Part shown: positions 1 to 8,464 of the stretch, in pieces
How the letters are laid out: each line of letters opens with the position of its first letter
Position numbering within the stretch: position 1 is the stretch's first letter
Source: an uncultured Bacilli bacterium
GTDB lineage: Bacteria > Bacillota_I > Bacilli_A > RF39 > UBA660
DNA length: 58,096 nucleotides
NCBI GenBank assembly: GCA_934167485.1
Contig: CAKPKL010000010.1
Coordinates: forward strand, 1-58,096
Reading direction: 5' to 3'
Made by a program: the position numbers and the translations under genes
The notes under the pieces: model-generated
Seen by the model: only the letters and a program-made list of their open reading frames with translations
Database searches by the model: none
What the model was told of the DNA's origin: nothing

Positions 1-410
<410 letters not shown>

Positions 411-517
411 AAAAAATTATTTTTGAAATTTGAATTGTTTTTTCCTAGCTAATAGTGAATTGACATTTTGCTCAGTTTTCAAAGATCATTCTTGCTTCTT
501 TTCAGAAGCGCAATCCA

Positions 518-546
518 AGTATATCAAATCATTTAATCAAAGTCAA
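518..546 (-). promoter_or_regulatory. rRNA promoter, proximal (P3)
   Basis: TTGACT (-35, 541-546) and TATACT (-10, 518-523) are separated by exactly 17 bp on the minus strand. An A-tract UP-like stretch lies directly upstream. The transcript would run into the 16S leader, which carries GATCTTTGAAAACTGAG near 470-486, resembling the boxA antitermination leader of Bacillus rRNA operons. Confidence 0.85.
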
Positions 547-696
547 TAGTTTTTTTAAACTTTTTTAAATTTTTTCGATTTGTCATTTTTTGCTGTTCGG
601 TTTTAGCCTTTTTCAAGCCTTTCCCTCGCAACGTGATATTAATATAACAAATTTAAAATTTAAAGTCAATAGTTTTTTTAAACTTTTTTAAATTTT
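541..696. repeat. Direct repeat (33 bp, two copies) from rRNA promoter duplication
   Basis: Bases 541-573 and 664-696 are identical over 33 nt. They start with AGTCAATAG and continue as T7-AAAC-T6-AAA-T4 on the plus strand. On the minus strand each copy is an A-tract followed by CTATTGACT, the upstream element plus the -35 box. The copies are offset by 123 bp, and the distal promoter -35 at 787 continues the same 123-bp register with a diverged A-tract. Confidence 0.85.
641..669 (-). promoter_or_regulatory. rRNA promoter, middle (P2)
   Basis: TTGACT at 664-669 and TATATT at 641-646 with a 17-bp spacer on the minus strand, preceded by A-tracts. The initially transcribed region (GCGAGGGAAAGGC) resembles that of P1. 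Confidence 0.85.
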
Positions 697-763
697 ATTT
701 TTTTGTTACATTTTTATGTATACTGCATTGCTTTTTTAATGCTTTCCTCGTGAAAGCTTTTCT

Positions 764-792
764 AATATAACAAATAAAAAAAAGAAAGTCAA
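764..792 (-). promoter_or_regulatory. rRNA promoter, distal (P1)
   Basis: TTGACT at 787-792 and TATATT at 764-769 with a 17-bp spacer on the minus strand. A-rich sequence lies upstream and abuts the 3' end of the DUF402 gene, so this promoter sits immediately behind that coding region. The three promoters fill the otherwise gene-free stretch 411-838. Confidence 0.82.
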
Positions 793-838
793 TAGTATTT
801 TTTCATTTTTTTCATTTTACTTAATTATATTCACTTTT

Positions 839-1393
839 TTACATAAAATTACTATTTTCATTTTCTTTTTTTAATTCTAAATAAGTTTTTAAATATTCTG
901 TATTTAATCCCGGATTAAACATAATAGCGCCCTTTTTATATTCTGATATTAATTCTTTTAATGCATTATTTACAACTATATCTAAATCATTAGAATATTT
1001 CATTTTCTTTTTATGATATTCATATTCTAATTTATCAAGTATTTTATATTCTCCTTTTGGGAATATTCTCAAGTCCAAATCGTAATCAATATATTTGATC
1101 GTATTTTCTTCTATTATATATGGAGTTGCAATATTACAATAATAATATATACCATCACTTTTCATTTGTGCTATTATATTAAACCATTTGTTTTTAAAAA
1201 AATACATTATTGCTGGTTCCTTAGTTCTCCAAGTCGTTCCTTCCGATTCAGTTACTAATGTTTTATTATTTCCAAAAACCATATAATCTTTTTTTATATC
1301 TAATAATACAGCCTCTGACCATGATCTATGTACTTTTTTATCGTGTTTATAACATTGTATTTCAAACTTATCACCTATACACATGTTTTTCAA
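839..1393 (-). CDS. DUF402 family nucleoside di-/triphosphatase (Ntdp-like)
   Basis: About 184 residues, matching the length of the DUF402 family (B. subtilis YgaC / S. aureus Ntdp). Family features include the W-x-E-A-x-L opening strand, the R-T-K-E-P-A block and the acidic IDYDLDLRIFPKGE segment, which in the family binds the divalent metal used to hydrolyse nucleoside tri- and diphosphates. The longest frame begins at GTG 1402, but that GTG lies inside the ribosome-binding site AGGTGA. TTG at 1391-1393 sits 5 nt behind it and is the better start; ATG at 1382-1384 would be 14 nt away. The gene is followed directly by the rRNA promoters. Confidence 0.85.
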   Translation of the reverse strand: MKNMCIGDKFEIQCYKHDKKVHRSWSEAVLLDIKKDYMVFGNNKTLVTESEGTTWRTKEPAIMYFFKNKWFNIIAQMKSDGIYYYCNIATPYIIEENTIKYIDYDLDLRIFPKGEYKILDKLEYEYHKKKMKYSNDLDIVVNNALKELISEYKKGAIMFNPGLNTEYLKTYLELKKENENSNFM

Positions 1394-1433
1394 AATAATC
1401 ACCTGAAATAATTATACCATATTTTTTATAAAT

Positions 1434-1459
1434 AAAAAAGGCAAGTTCATAACTTACCT
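1434..1459 (-). terminator. Rho-independent terminator of the S41 protease gene
   Basis: On the minus strand, a 9-bp stem AGGTAAGTT/AACTTGCCT (one G-U pair) with a 3-nt loop is followed by six T. Confidence 0.85.
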
Positions 1460-1481
1460 AAATTTGTAATCACCAATATAA

Positions 1482-2738
1482 TCATTTACCTTCTATATAA
1501 TCAAAAGCTGCTTGAAGTTGCGTATCATCTTGAATTTCTCCAGTTTCATAATATTTATCAGATAAATCTACATCAATGTCAGGTTTTATCCCTTTTGTAT
1601 CATTTATCCAATTACCTTTTGGAGTTAACCATTTTTTTACAGTTATTTTATATTGTGTTCCATCTGACAAGTTAACCATTTCTTGAACGGTTCCTTTTCC
1701 ATATGTTTGTTTACCAATTAATTTAGAATTTAAATTCTCTTTTAAGCCAGCTATTAATACTTCTGAAGCTGATGCACTCGAGTTATCGCCTAATAGTACA
1801 ATTTCATATTTTTTATTTTCTTTTCCTGTTCCATATATAGATGTAACTTTTTTATTTTGTTCAAATTTATACATTACTTGCTTACTATTTAAGAATATAT
1901 CAAGTATTCCATCTACAGAAGTTAAATGTCCACCTGTATTTTGCCTTACATCTATTATCAAATAATCTATTTTTTCTTTTTCTAAAGCATCTAATTTTTG
2001 TTTAAATTGGTCACAAGTGTTATTAGCAAATATTCCTATATATATATATCCTATTTTTTTACCATTTCGCTCATACATTTCAGAAGCAACAGAATCTAAT
2101 GTCACCGTGCTTCTTTTTAAAGTAATATCAATTTCTTTTTCATCTCTTAATACTTTTAAACTAAATTGTTTGTTATCACCAATTTTTACTAAATCACTAA
2201 ATTCTTTTGTTGTAAGTTCTACTACAGATTTACCATCTATAGATATAACTTCATCTCCAGCTTTTAATCCAGCCTCTTCTGCAGGTGAATTTTTAAAAAC
2301 AGCAGTTATCAACATATAACCATTTTCTTCTTTACCAATTTGTATACCAACACCTTTGTAACTTCCATTTAATGTGATAGAAAAATTATCACTTTCGTTT
2401 TCATTAAAATAAGTTGAATAAGGATCATCCAAAGACTCTGTCATTCCTTTAATAGCTTTGTCTATTAATTTAGATTTATCAACCTCTTCATAATAATTAT
2501 TTACTATGTATTCATAATTGTCAACAAATTCTTTTAAATATGCATCATCAATAATTTGATTTTTTGTGATAACACTCGTTTTACTTAAAAGTAAACTTGC
2601 AGACAAACCTATTAACAGTGACATTATAACAAGTAAAATTACTTCTGATGTTGTAAAAGTTTTCTTATTATTATCTTTATTTTGTACTGTTTGTTCATTT
2701 TTTAATTCTTCACTATCTATATTAGTATTATTTTCCAT
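1482..2738 (-). CDS. S41 family C-terminal processing peptidase (CtpA/CtpB-like)
   Basis: 418 residues. Order: acidic cytoplasmic N-terminus, one membrane segment at about 33-52, a PDZ domain at about 122-205 (GVGIQIG, then AEEAGLKAGDEV) and the S41 protease fold. The catalytic serine lies in the SASASE motif at 321-326, with the partner lysine in YGKGT at about 348, so the catalytic dyad is intact. The family cleaves proteins at their C-termini on the outer face of the membrane; in Bacillus CtpB processes SpoIVFA during sporulation. Either a general envelope or a sporulation role is possible. A good SD lies before the ATG, and it is transcribed alone with its own terminator. Confidence 0.93.
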   Translation of the reverse strand: MENNTNIDSEELKNEQTVQNKDNNKKTFTTSEVILLVIMSLLIGLSASLLLSKTSVITKNQIIDDAYLKEFVDNYEYIVNNYYEEVDKSKLIDKAIKGMTESLDDPYSTYFNENESDNFSITLNGSYKGVGIQIGKEENGYMLITAVFKNSPAEEAGLKAGDEVISIDGKSVVELTTKEFSDLVKIGDNKQFSLKVLRDEKEIDITLKRSTVTLDSVASEMYERNGKKIGYIYIGIFANNTCDQFKQKLDALEKEKIDYLIIDVRQNTGGHLTSVDGILDIFLNSKQVMYKFEQNKKVTSIYGTGKENKKYEIVLLGDNSSASASEVLIAGLKENLNSKLIGKQTYGKGTVQEMVNLSDGTQYKITVKKWLTPKGNWINDTKGIKPDIDVDLSDKYYETGEIQDDTQLQAAFDYIEGK

Positions 2739-2840
2739 ATTATCTACCTTCCATTTAAAACTATATCATAATCAAAATAAAAAGTCCATAAAATATTTAC
2801 AATTAAAATTTAAAATTATATAATTTATTTAGGTGATTAT

Positions 2841-3158
2841 GTGAAAAGATTTAATATGATTGATGAAGAATTTATTTGTGAAAATTGTGGAAAACGAGTT
2901 ACAAAATTAAACTATAGTGCGAGAGATCACTGCCCATTTTGCTTATATTCAAAACATGTAGACATAAACCCTGGGGATAGATTAAATGAATGTAGGGGTT
3001 TATTAGAGCCAATAGGTATAGAAAAATTTAAAAATACATATAAAATTATTTACAAATGCAAAAAATGTGGTGAATTACATAAAAACGTTGCATCTAAAGA
3101 TGATGATTTTAATATTATTATAGATTTATCAATAAACAAAAATAGAGATTTTGATTAA
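2841..3158 (+). CDS. RNHCP domain zinc-ribbon protein
   Basis: 105 residues with three CxxC pairs (CENC, CPFC, CKKC) and the ARDHCPFCLYSKHVD segment diagnostic of the RNHCP domain. The family is a small predicted metal-binding protein of unknown function. The start is GTG, 4 nt behind AGGTGA; the adjacent ATG is followed at once by a stop and cannot be used. It converges on the next gene, and its stop codon lies inside the shared terminator stem. Confidence 0.85.
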   Translation: MKRFNMIDEEFICENCGKRVTKLNYSARDHCPFCLYSKHVDINPGDRLNECRGLLEPIGIEKFKNTYKIIYKCKKCGELHKNVASKDDDFNIIIDLSINKNRDFD

Positions 3159-3175
3159 TTCAAATCTCTATTTTT
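3138..3175. terminator. Bidirectional terminator between convergent genes
   Basis: A 14-bp perfect stem AAAAATAGAGATTT/AAATCTCTATTTTT with a 10-nt loop. U-runs on both strands allow it to end both transcripts. Both flanking stop codons lie within it. Confidence 0.9.
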
Positions 3176-4040
3176 TCCAAACATCTTTTTTACTAGATTC
3201 CATTTTTCTTATTTTTGGCAATTCAACATTATCCAAGTCTGGAACATCTTTAAGTTCTTTTTTCTTCTTTTTTGGTTTATCCAGTTTTATATCTTGAATA
3301 TCACTAAGTAAATCATTTTCTAAAATATCTTTCTTGGGTACCAAAGAATTAAATTCGTCATCAAAAGCGCTAAAAGCATCTGATTTAGAATTATCTTTGT
3401 TAAGTTCTTCATTTATTTCACTTTTTTGTTCCATTAAACTTTTTCTTATTTCATCTAGTTTTTTTGTATCTATTTGTTTCATTTTTTTCTTTTTTGTAAC
3501 TTTTGGTTTAGGTTGTTCAACTATAACTTCTTCATTAGTATTTGTATTTTCAATATTATTAGTTACATCATTAAGATTATTTGTATCTATATTATTATCA
3601 TTTGAAACACTTTCACTAGGATATTGTTCTATATCATTTGAAGAAATTTCTGAATAAGGTTCTTCATTTATATTTTCATTTTGTGGTTTCAAATTAGCAT
3701 TATCGCTAGTTAATCCTTCTTCCTGAATTGGTTGCTCTTCTGATATTTGGTTATTTGTTTCAATTTGAAGAGGATCAACCAAATTTAATGAATCATCTAT
3801 TGTGGAATCTTCTACTTTTTCTTCCTCTACCTCTGAATCTTCAAACTCAACAGGTTCTATTCTATTTTCTTCCAAAGCTTTATCATTGTCTTTGTTTTTA
3901 TTATCATCATCTTTTTTAGGTTTGCCTTGCCCAAAATTTGTCTTATCGGCATAATATCCTATTATGGCTAGGAGAATTAAAATTGCTCCACCCAAAAACC
4001 AAGTATAATTTAAAGTAATATACTCTAGTATCTTAGTCAT
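3168..4040 (-). CDS. Membrane-anchored acidic low-complexity protein, function unknown
   Basis: About 290 residues from the ATG at 4038-4040, which follows a strong GGGAGGGG ribosome-binding site; the longer frame adds 19 unlikely residues. One hydrophobic segment at about residues 14-33 is followed by a long Asn/Glu/Asp-rich region without evident domains, a K-rich KVTKKKKMK patch at about 180, a short predicted helical region, and a basic C-terminus (KPKKKKKE, SSKKDVWKK). The layout suggests a cytoplasmic or surface scaffold tethered by its N-terminus. I do not recognise the family. The gene lies just behind trmL, possibly in the same transcript. Confidence 0.7.
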   Translation of the reverse strand: MTKILEYITLNYTWFLGGAILILLAIIGYYADKTNFGQGKPKKDDDNKNKDNDKALEENRIEPVEFEDSEVEEEKVEDSTIDDSLNLVDPLQIETNNQISEEQPIQEEGLTSDNANLKPQNENINEEPYSEISSNDIEQYPSESVSNDNNIDTNNLNDVTNNIENTNTNEEVIVEQPKPKVTKKKKMKQIDTKKLDEIRKSLMEQKSEINEELNKDNSKSDAFSAFDDEFNSLVPKKDILENDLLSDIQDIKLDKPKKKKKELKDVPDLDNVELPKIRKMESSKKDVWKK

Positions 4041-4100
4041 AATTCCCCTCCCTATTCTTACAATATATATAATATCATTTTTAGAAAATAAATTCAACTA

Positions 4101-4610
4101 TTATTTTTCTAAATAATCAGCGCCTTTTATTATTTCAACTTTTGATAAATCTGGATAATCTTGTTGTCTTAAAACTTCAAACAATACAATTGCTACACAA
4201 TTTGATAGATTAAGTGCTCTAATATTACCATTAGTGGGAATCCTTAGACATCTATCTAAATGTTTAGATAATATTTCTTTAGGTATACCTGTACTTTCTT
4301 TTCCAAATATTAAATATATATTCTTATCTCTATTCGAAAAATTAAAAGATGTATGTGGTTTTTTACCATACCTAGTTAAATAATAAAAATCTCCATCTTT
4401 ATTTTTACTTAAAAAATCTTCATAATTTTCATAAATTGTATAGTCACAATGTTCTATATAATTTACTCCACTTCTTTTTAAATATCTATCATCTAATGAA
4501 AAGCCTAATGGTTTAATTAAATGTAATTTTGCATACGTACCTGCACAAGTTCTCATTATATTTCCTGTGTTTTGTGGTATTTCTGGTTCAAATAAAACTA
4601 TATTAATCAT
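4101..4610 (-). CDS. trmL: tRNA (cytidine(34)-2'-O)-methyltransferase
   Basis: 169 residues, the usual size of the minimal SPOUT methyltransferase TrmL (YibK/CspR). Motifs: N-terminal FEPEIPQNTGNIMRT, motif 2 FGKESTGIP and motif 3 RIPTNGNIRALNLSNC, which form the knotted SAM site. It methylates the wobble ribose of tRNA-Leu isoacceptors. The start is ATG 4608-4610 behind AGAGG, giving an 8-nt overlap (ATGATTAA) with the upstream gene and so probable translational coupling. A start 5 codons earlier is possible but lacks an SD. Confidence 0.93.
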   Translation of the reverse strand: MINIVLFEPEIPQNTGNIMRTCAGTYAKLHLIKPLGFSLDDRYLKRSGVNYIEHCDYTIYENYEDFLSKNKDGDFYYLTRYGKKPHTSFNFSNRDKNIYLIFGKESTGIPKEILSKHLDRCLRIPTNGNIRALNLSNCVAIVLFEVLRQQDYPDLSKVEIIKGADYLEK

Positions 4611-5067
4611 CAAAAACCTCTTCACTTATAAATTCATTTAATTCTAAATTATCTTTTAAATATACTACTTTATTAATTTTTTTATCTACAACAACTAATA
4701 ATACTGGTGTTTTTTTCTTATTTATTGATTTACCATATTTAGATTTTAAACTTGATAGAAACTTTTTAGATAAAGTACTCTTTTCTAAATAAACTATTTT
4801 ATTTTTTAGTCCCTTTTTCTCTATCTCATCCTTAAGAGCAGATTCTTGTTCTTTAAAATCTAAGTCATTCTTATCACCTATATATATTATGGAATCAGGA
4901 TTCTCTATTATAAATTCATCAAATTCATTAGAATTTATTTTATTACAATATTCATAAAAATCCGATACTACGTTATTTCTACTTTTATATAAGCTAGATA
5001 AGAAAAAAGTTAAAAAAACAGTTACAACTAATAATACTGCAAGTAATATATAATTTTTATATTTCAT
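4603..5067 (-). CDS. Membrane-anchored protein, possibly thioredoxin-like fold
   Basis: 154 residues: one N-terminal membrane segment (about 5-27), then a soluble domain with the strand pattern IIYIGD...NKIVYLEKS...TPVLLVVVDKKINKVVYLKD. This order resembles a thioredoxin-fold protein without the CxxC. Its fold is inferred only from that pattern. The protein would face the cell exterior. It begins behind GGAGGATCC and overlaps trmL at its end. Confidence 0.6.
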   Translation of the reverse strand: MKYKNYILLAVLLVVTVFLTFFLSSLYKSRNNVVSDFYEYCNKINSNEFDEFIIENPDSIIYIGDKNDLDFKEQESALKDEIEKKGLKNKIVYLEKSTLSKKFLSSLKSKYGKSINKKKTPVLLVVVDKKINKVVYLKDNLELNEFISEEVFDD

Positions 5068-5075
5068 GGATCCTC

Positions 5076-6038
5076 CTATTCAACATTACTAATTTCTTTT
5101 ATATCTACAACAGGAAGTGATATTCCTTCTTGTGTGCATACGTCTTTAAATTTTTCTCTAAAAGCATTTAGCTCTCTTATAATAGAATCAGGATATATTC
5201 TTTTGCTATTTTTAATTGCATTATAAACATCTTCTACATTTACAAATTGTCTATTTTGAAACAAAGCCTCAGAGAAAGCTGCTGTTAGGACTGAAAATGC
5301 AATATCAGGGTACATTGCCCCCAAACCATAAACTCTTTTGTATTCACTAGTAGCACTTACTATAGATTCTAAAAGCATTTTGGTAACATATTCATTATAT
5401 TTAAACCTAATACCTGTAGATGCCACTATTTTTGGTAAACTTCTAAAAAGAATTTCAACAGTCATTTGTTCTGTTGGTTCTGCAACATCTATTTTTTCAA
5501 ATCTTCTTAAAAAAGCTCTATCTCGTATTAAATATGTATTATATTCAACATCAGTTGTCGCACCTATTAATTTTACGGCGCCCCTATCTATTGCAGGTTT
5601 CAAAATGTTAGCTAAATCCATAGACACACCATTATTGCTTGTACCTATTAAAGTATGTATTTCATCTATAAATAGTATTACCTTACTTACATGCTTTAAT
5701 TCCTCAACAAGTAATGTTATTATTAAATCTTCTCTACCATTATAACTTATCTTACCTAATAATGATGATGAATTTATCTTAAATACTCTATATCCTTGAA
5801 GAGCAATTGGAACTTGTTTTAAAAGAATTCTATATGAAAGGCCCTCTACTATTGAAGTTTTACCAACACCAGCTTTTCCTACCAACAATCCAGATTTTTC
5901 TGGGGTTAATAATATCATCATTAGTTTTTTTAATTCTAGATCTCTTGCTATAGATGGATCAGTAACATAAGACTTAGCCGTTAAATCTTCACCATAATTT
6001 TTAAGTACACTAAATCCATTATAAGTATTCTCTTGCAT
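5076..6038 (-). CDS. Single-domain Clp-type AAA+ ATPase
   Basis: 320 residues matching only the first AAA domain (D1) of ClpA/ClpB/ClpC. Walker A GKAGVGKT is at about 54-61, a pore-loop-like GKISYNGRED near 95-104, Walker B ILFIDE at 121-126, sensor-1 IGATT at 158-162, and an arginine finger in FLRRFEK at about 177-182. There is no Clp N-domain, no second AAA domain and no ClpP-docking loop. It is complete with a good SD, so it is not a truncation at the window edge. It could be a remodelling ATPase working without a protease; its substrate is unknown. It lies 8 bp before the downstream thioredoxin-like gene, likely in one operon. Confidence 0.8.
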   Translation of the reverse strand: MQENTYNGFSVLKNYGEDLTAKSYVTDPSIARDLELKKLMMILLTPEKSGLLVGKAGVGKTSIVEGLSYRILLKQVPIALQGYRVFKINSSSLLGKISYNGREDLIITLLVEELKHVSKVILFIDEIHTLIGTSNNGVSMDLANILKPAIDRGAVKLIGATTDVEYNTYLIRDRAFLRRFEKIDVAEPTEQMTVEILFRSLPKIVASTGIRFKYNEYVTKMLLESIVSATSEYKRVYGLGAMYPDIAFSVLTAAFSEALFQNRQFVNVEDVYNAIKNSKRIYPDSIIRELNAFREKFKDVCTQEGISLPVVDIKEISNVE

Positions 6039-6091
6039 AAAATCATACCTTTCAAAATATTATTTCAATTTAATTATAACTTATTTTAATC

Positions 6092-6129
6092 AAAAAAAAA
6101 AGAGTTATTTATCTATTTGTCTCTTTTTT
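6092..6129 (-). terminator. Probable terminator of the LysM gene
   Basis: AAAAAAGAG and CTCTTTTTT form a 9-bp stem with a long 16-nt loop, followed by T-run on the minus strand. The LysM stop codon lies in the loop. It is weaker than the other terminators here. Confidence 0.5.
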
Positions 6130-6570
6130 ATGTACAACTAACTGATCTTCTACTACAAAAATTCTCTCATTTTCATTATTAAAAGTATTTGCGTCTATAC
6201 CTAAATTTTTAATAATAGCATCCACAGTATCTCCTTCTCTTGTTACATAAATAGCAACATCCTCTCTTGGTACCATAATTTCTTGATTTGGATATATATA
6301 TTCATTTTTATTTAAACCATTTAATAAAAGTAAAGTTTCTGGATCAACATTATACATTTTTGCTATCGAATATACTGAATCACCTTGTTTTATTTTATAA
6401 ATTTGAAAAACTTGGCGTTCTTCTTTTGGTACAACAATTAATCCACCAACAACTAAATCAGAATCATTATTAAATCCATTTATATTTTTTAAATTATCTA
6501 CAGTAGTTCCAACCTTTCTAGCTATACTATCTATAGTGTCTCCATATTCTACTTGATATATTCTATACAT
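6109..6570 (-). CDS. Triple LysM domain protein (SafA/spore-coat-like)
   Basis: 153 residues made almost only of LysM modules at about 3-48, 56-101 and 107-151. The first two have the full YxVxxGDTxxSIA...NxLxxxNG pattern; the third keeps YVTREGDTVDAI and is diverged. There is no signal peptide. A protein of bare LysM domains made without export is typical of mother-cell spore-coat morphogens such as SafA or SpoVID, which bind spore peptidoglycan. Given the other spore genes nearby, a spore role is likely but inferred. Confidence 0.85.
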   Translation of the reverse strand: MYRIYQVEYGDTIDSIARKVGTTVDNLKNINGFNNDSDLVVGGLIVVPKEERQVFQIYKIKQGDSVYSIAKMYNVDPETLLLLNGLNKNEYIYPNQEIMVPREDVAIYVTREGDTVDAIIKNLGIDANTFNNENERIFVVEDQLVVHKKETNR

Positions 6571-6655
6571 AAACTCACCTCAATATACTATATGACAAAT
6601 TAACTATTAAGTTCTATTTTAAAAATAAATTAATACAATTAATTAGAGGTGGAAC

Positions 6656-6961
6656 ATGAAAGATTTACCTAAAGTATTTCATAATAAAGTTAATAAAAAC
6701 TTTAATAATAATAGAAGTTTTTATTATAGTAATAATGAACCTATAGAAGAAGAAAAAAAGGATACTAGAACAATTACTCAAAAGATTAATGATATTTTTT
6801 CTTCCCCAAATTATATTTATAAAGCTAATGTAGAAATTACATTAAAAGATAAAAAAATTGTCAAAAGAATTATTGGAAGAAATAAAAATTATATTATTAC
6901 TATGGATAATGATTTAATTTCTATAAACGATATTATTGATATTAAATCATTAAAAAAATAA
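6656..6961 (+). CDS. Small hypothetical protein
   Basis: 101 residues behind a clear AGAGGTGG ribosome-binding site. The Asn/Lys-rich N-terminal third looks disordered. The C-terminal part has alternating strands (ANVEITLKDKKIVKRIIG, NYIITMDNDLISINDIIDI), resembling a small beta-barrel or Sm-like domain. No family recognised. It ends in a shared terminator with cotZ. Its position between the LysM and CotZ genes makes a spore-coat function possible, but nothing in the protein proves it. Confidence 0.6.
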   Translation: MKDLPKVFHNKVNKNFNNNRSFYYSNNEPIEEEKKDTRTITQKINDIFSSPNYIYKANVEITLKDKKIVKRIIGRNKNYIITMDNDLISINDIIDIKSLKK

Positions 6962-6982
6962 GCCTTAAAGACTTATTTTTTT
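6952..6982. terminator. Bidirectional terminator
   Basis: An 11-bp stem AAAAAAATAAG/CTTATTTTTTT around a 9-nt loop, with U-runs both ways. It serves the convergent small gene and the cotZ-like gene; the stop codons of both lie in or at the stem. Confidence 0.88.
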
Positions 6983-7424
6983 ATAAACATTCTACATAAG
7001 TATCTGGTAAACATCTAAGACAGCAGCAGCAATTTAAGTTCATAGTAAAGAATGAGTTAGTTGCTACATAAGGATATAAACTTGTAGAATCTGGATTGTC
7101 TGCTAAAACTCTGAATGTTGCACAACATCCATCTATTTTTTCAACCCTAAATACATTTGAACAAGTAACTCCTGATTCACCACATACTACATTTTCACGA
7201 GTTGTTGGCATACTCCAAGGAGTACCGTTACCACAGCAAGTATATAAAACTACTGGTCTAGTATTGCAACCAAGTGTTGTTGTTCCGCATCCTAAAAATC
7301 CTCTATCACAAGTCTCTAAACAAGTATCTCCACAACAATTAGCATTTTGTTGTAATACATTTATTACTGTAAGGATTTCTGCTATGCAACGGCAGCTTTC
7401 TGCATCATTATTGTTATTGCACAT
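6981..7424 (-). CDS. cotZ: Spore coat/exosporium protein, CotY/CotZ/ExsY family
   Basis: 147 residues with about twenty cysteines, many in pairs. The N-terminus (CRCIAEILTVINVLQQ) matches the helical opening of CotY/CotZ, and VLYTCCGNGTPW and FRVEKIDGCCATFRVL match the two core blocks of the family, which assembles the crust or exosporium lattice through disulfides and self-assembly. The start ATG lies behind GGGTGG. CotZ-like genes mark endospore formers, so this supports sporulation in a lineage often thought of as non-sporulating. Confidence 0.9.
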   Translation of the reverse strand: MCNNNNDAESCRCIAEILTVINVLQQNANCCGDTCLETCDRGFLGCGTTTLGCNTRPVVLYTCCGNGTPWSMPTTRENVVCGESGVTCSNVFRVEKIDGCCATFRVLADNPDSTSLYPYVATNSFFTMNLNCCCCLRCLPDTYVECL

Positions 7425-7567
7425 ATATAATCCACCCTTTCATTATTTCTAATATAATGTATTCAAACTAATAAAAAGTGTGTAAATATTTGCCCAACTT
7501 TAAATAATTACATTTAATTCTTGATTAATACTTAAATTTCTTCTATAATTGAATTAGGAGTGAGCTT

Positions 7568-8464
7568 ATGAAAAAAAATAACGATTGTATTTTAGAAAGA
7601 GATGAATATACAATATCAAAAGGTAGAGAAAAAGATATATCTGTAAGAGAGCTACAACTTGAAGTATTATCAATTATGGATGAAGTACATAGAGTATGTG
7701 AAAAAAACAATATTAAGTACTGTTTAATAGCAGGTAGTGCGCTAGGGATTGTAAATTATAAAGGATTTATTCCTTGGGATGACGATATGGATATATGTAT
7801 AGAAAGAAAAGATTGGAATAGATTTATTGAAGCTTTAGAAAAAGATCTTAGTGATAAATTTTATTTTCAATGTTTTGAAAAAGATAAAAGATATAATACA
7901 ATTATGGGTCCAACAATGAAAATAAGAAAAAAGAATACTTATATAAAAGAAGTAAACTCTTTACTTAAGAATAAATGTAAATCTGGAGATGGAATTTTTC
8001 TAGACGTAATAATATATGATAATATATGCGAAAATAAATTTATTGATGAATTAAATAGAACAGTTATTAAAATTATTATGCCTTTTATTGTTTTATTAGA
8101 TAATTTACATATTAATCCAGTACATTTAAAAAAATTTGTAGTTTGGTATTCTAATCGTTATTCAAGAAAATATGAAAACAGTCGCCTTATGAGTCAACCT
8201 ATATCTGTACCATGGGAAAAATTTTTACATGAACCAGTTTTTCTTAAAGAAGATATCTTACCATTCAAGAAATATGAATTTGAAGGTAGACAATTTTATT
8301 CTTATAATAATATAGAAAAAATATTAAAAGAATGGTATGGACCAAACTGTTTAAAAAAATGGGATGGAAAGAAATGGGTAGAAACATTACCTAAAGAAAA
8401 AAGAAAACCTAAACATACTGTTGATCTTAATTTAAATGGAAGCGGTCCTGTTGATAAAAAATAA
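7568..8464 (+). CDS. LicD family phosphotransferase
   Basis: 298 residues. The family signature CLIAGSALGIVNYKGFIPWDDDMDI is at about residues 53-77; the aspartate cluster belongs to the nucleotidyltransferase-fold active site. LicD proteins transfer phosphocholine or similar groups to teichoic acids, capsule or glycolipids. The start has a strong AGGAGTG site. The N-terminal 25 residues before the domain are charged. No other glycan-modifying genes lie next to it, so the acceptor cannot be named. Confidence 0.88.
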   Translation: MKKNNDCILERDEYTISKGREKDISVRELQLEVLSIMDEVHRVCEKNNIKYCLIAGSALGIVNYKGFIPWDDDMDICIERKDWNRFIEALEKDLSDKFYFQCFEKDKRYNTIMGPTMKIRKKNTYIKEVNSLLKNKCKSGDGIFLDVIIYDNICENKFIDELNRTVIKIIMPFIVLLDNLHINPVHLKKFVVWYSNRYSRKYENSRLMSQPISVPWEKFLHEPVFLKEDILPFKKYEFEGRQFYSYNNIEKILKEWYGPNCLKKWDGKKWVETLPKEKRKPKHTVDLNLNGSGPVDKK

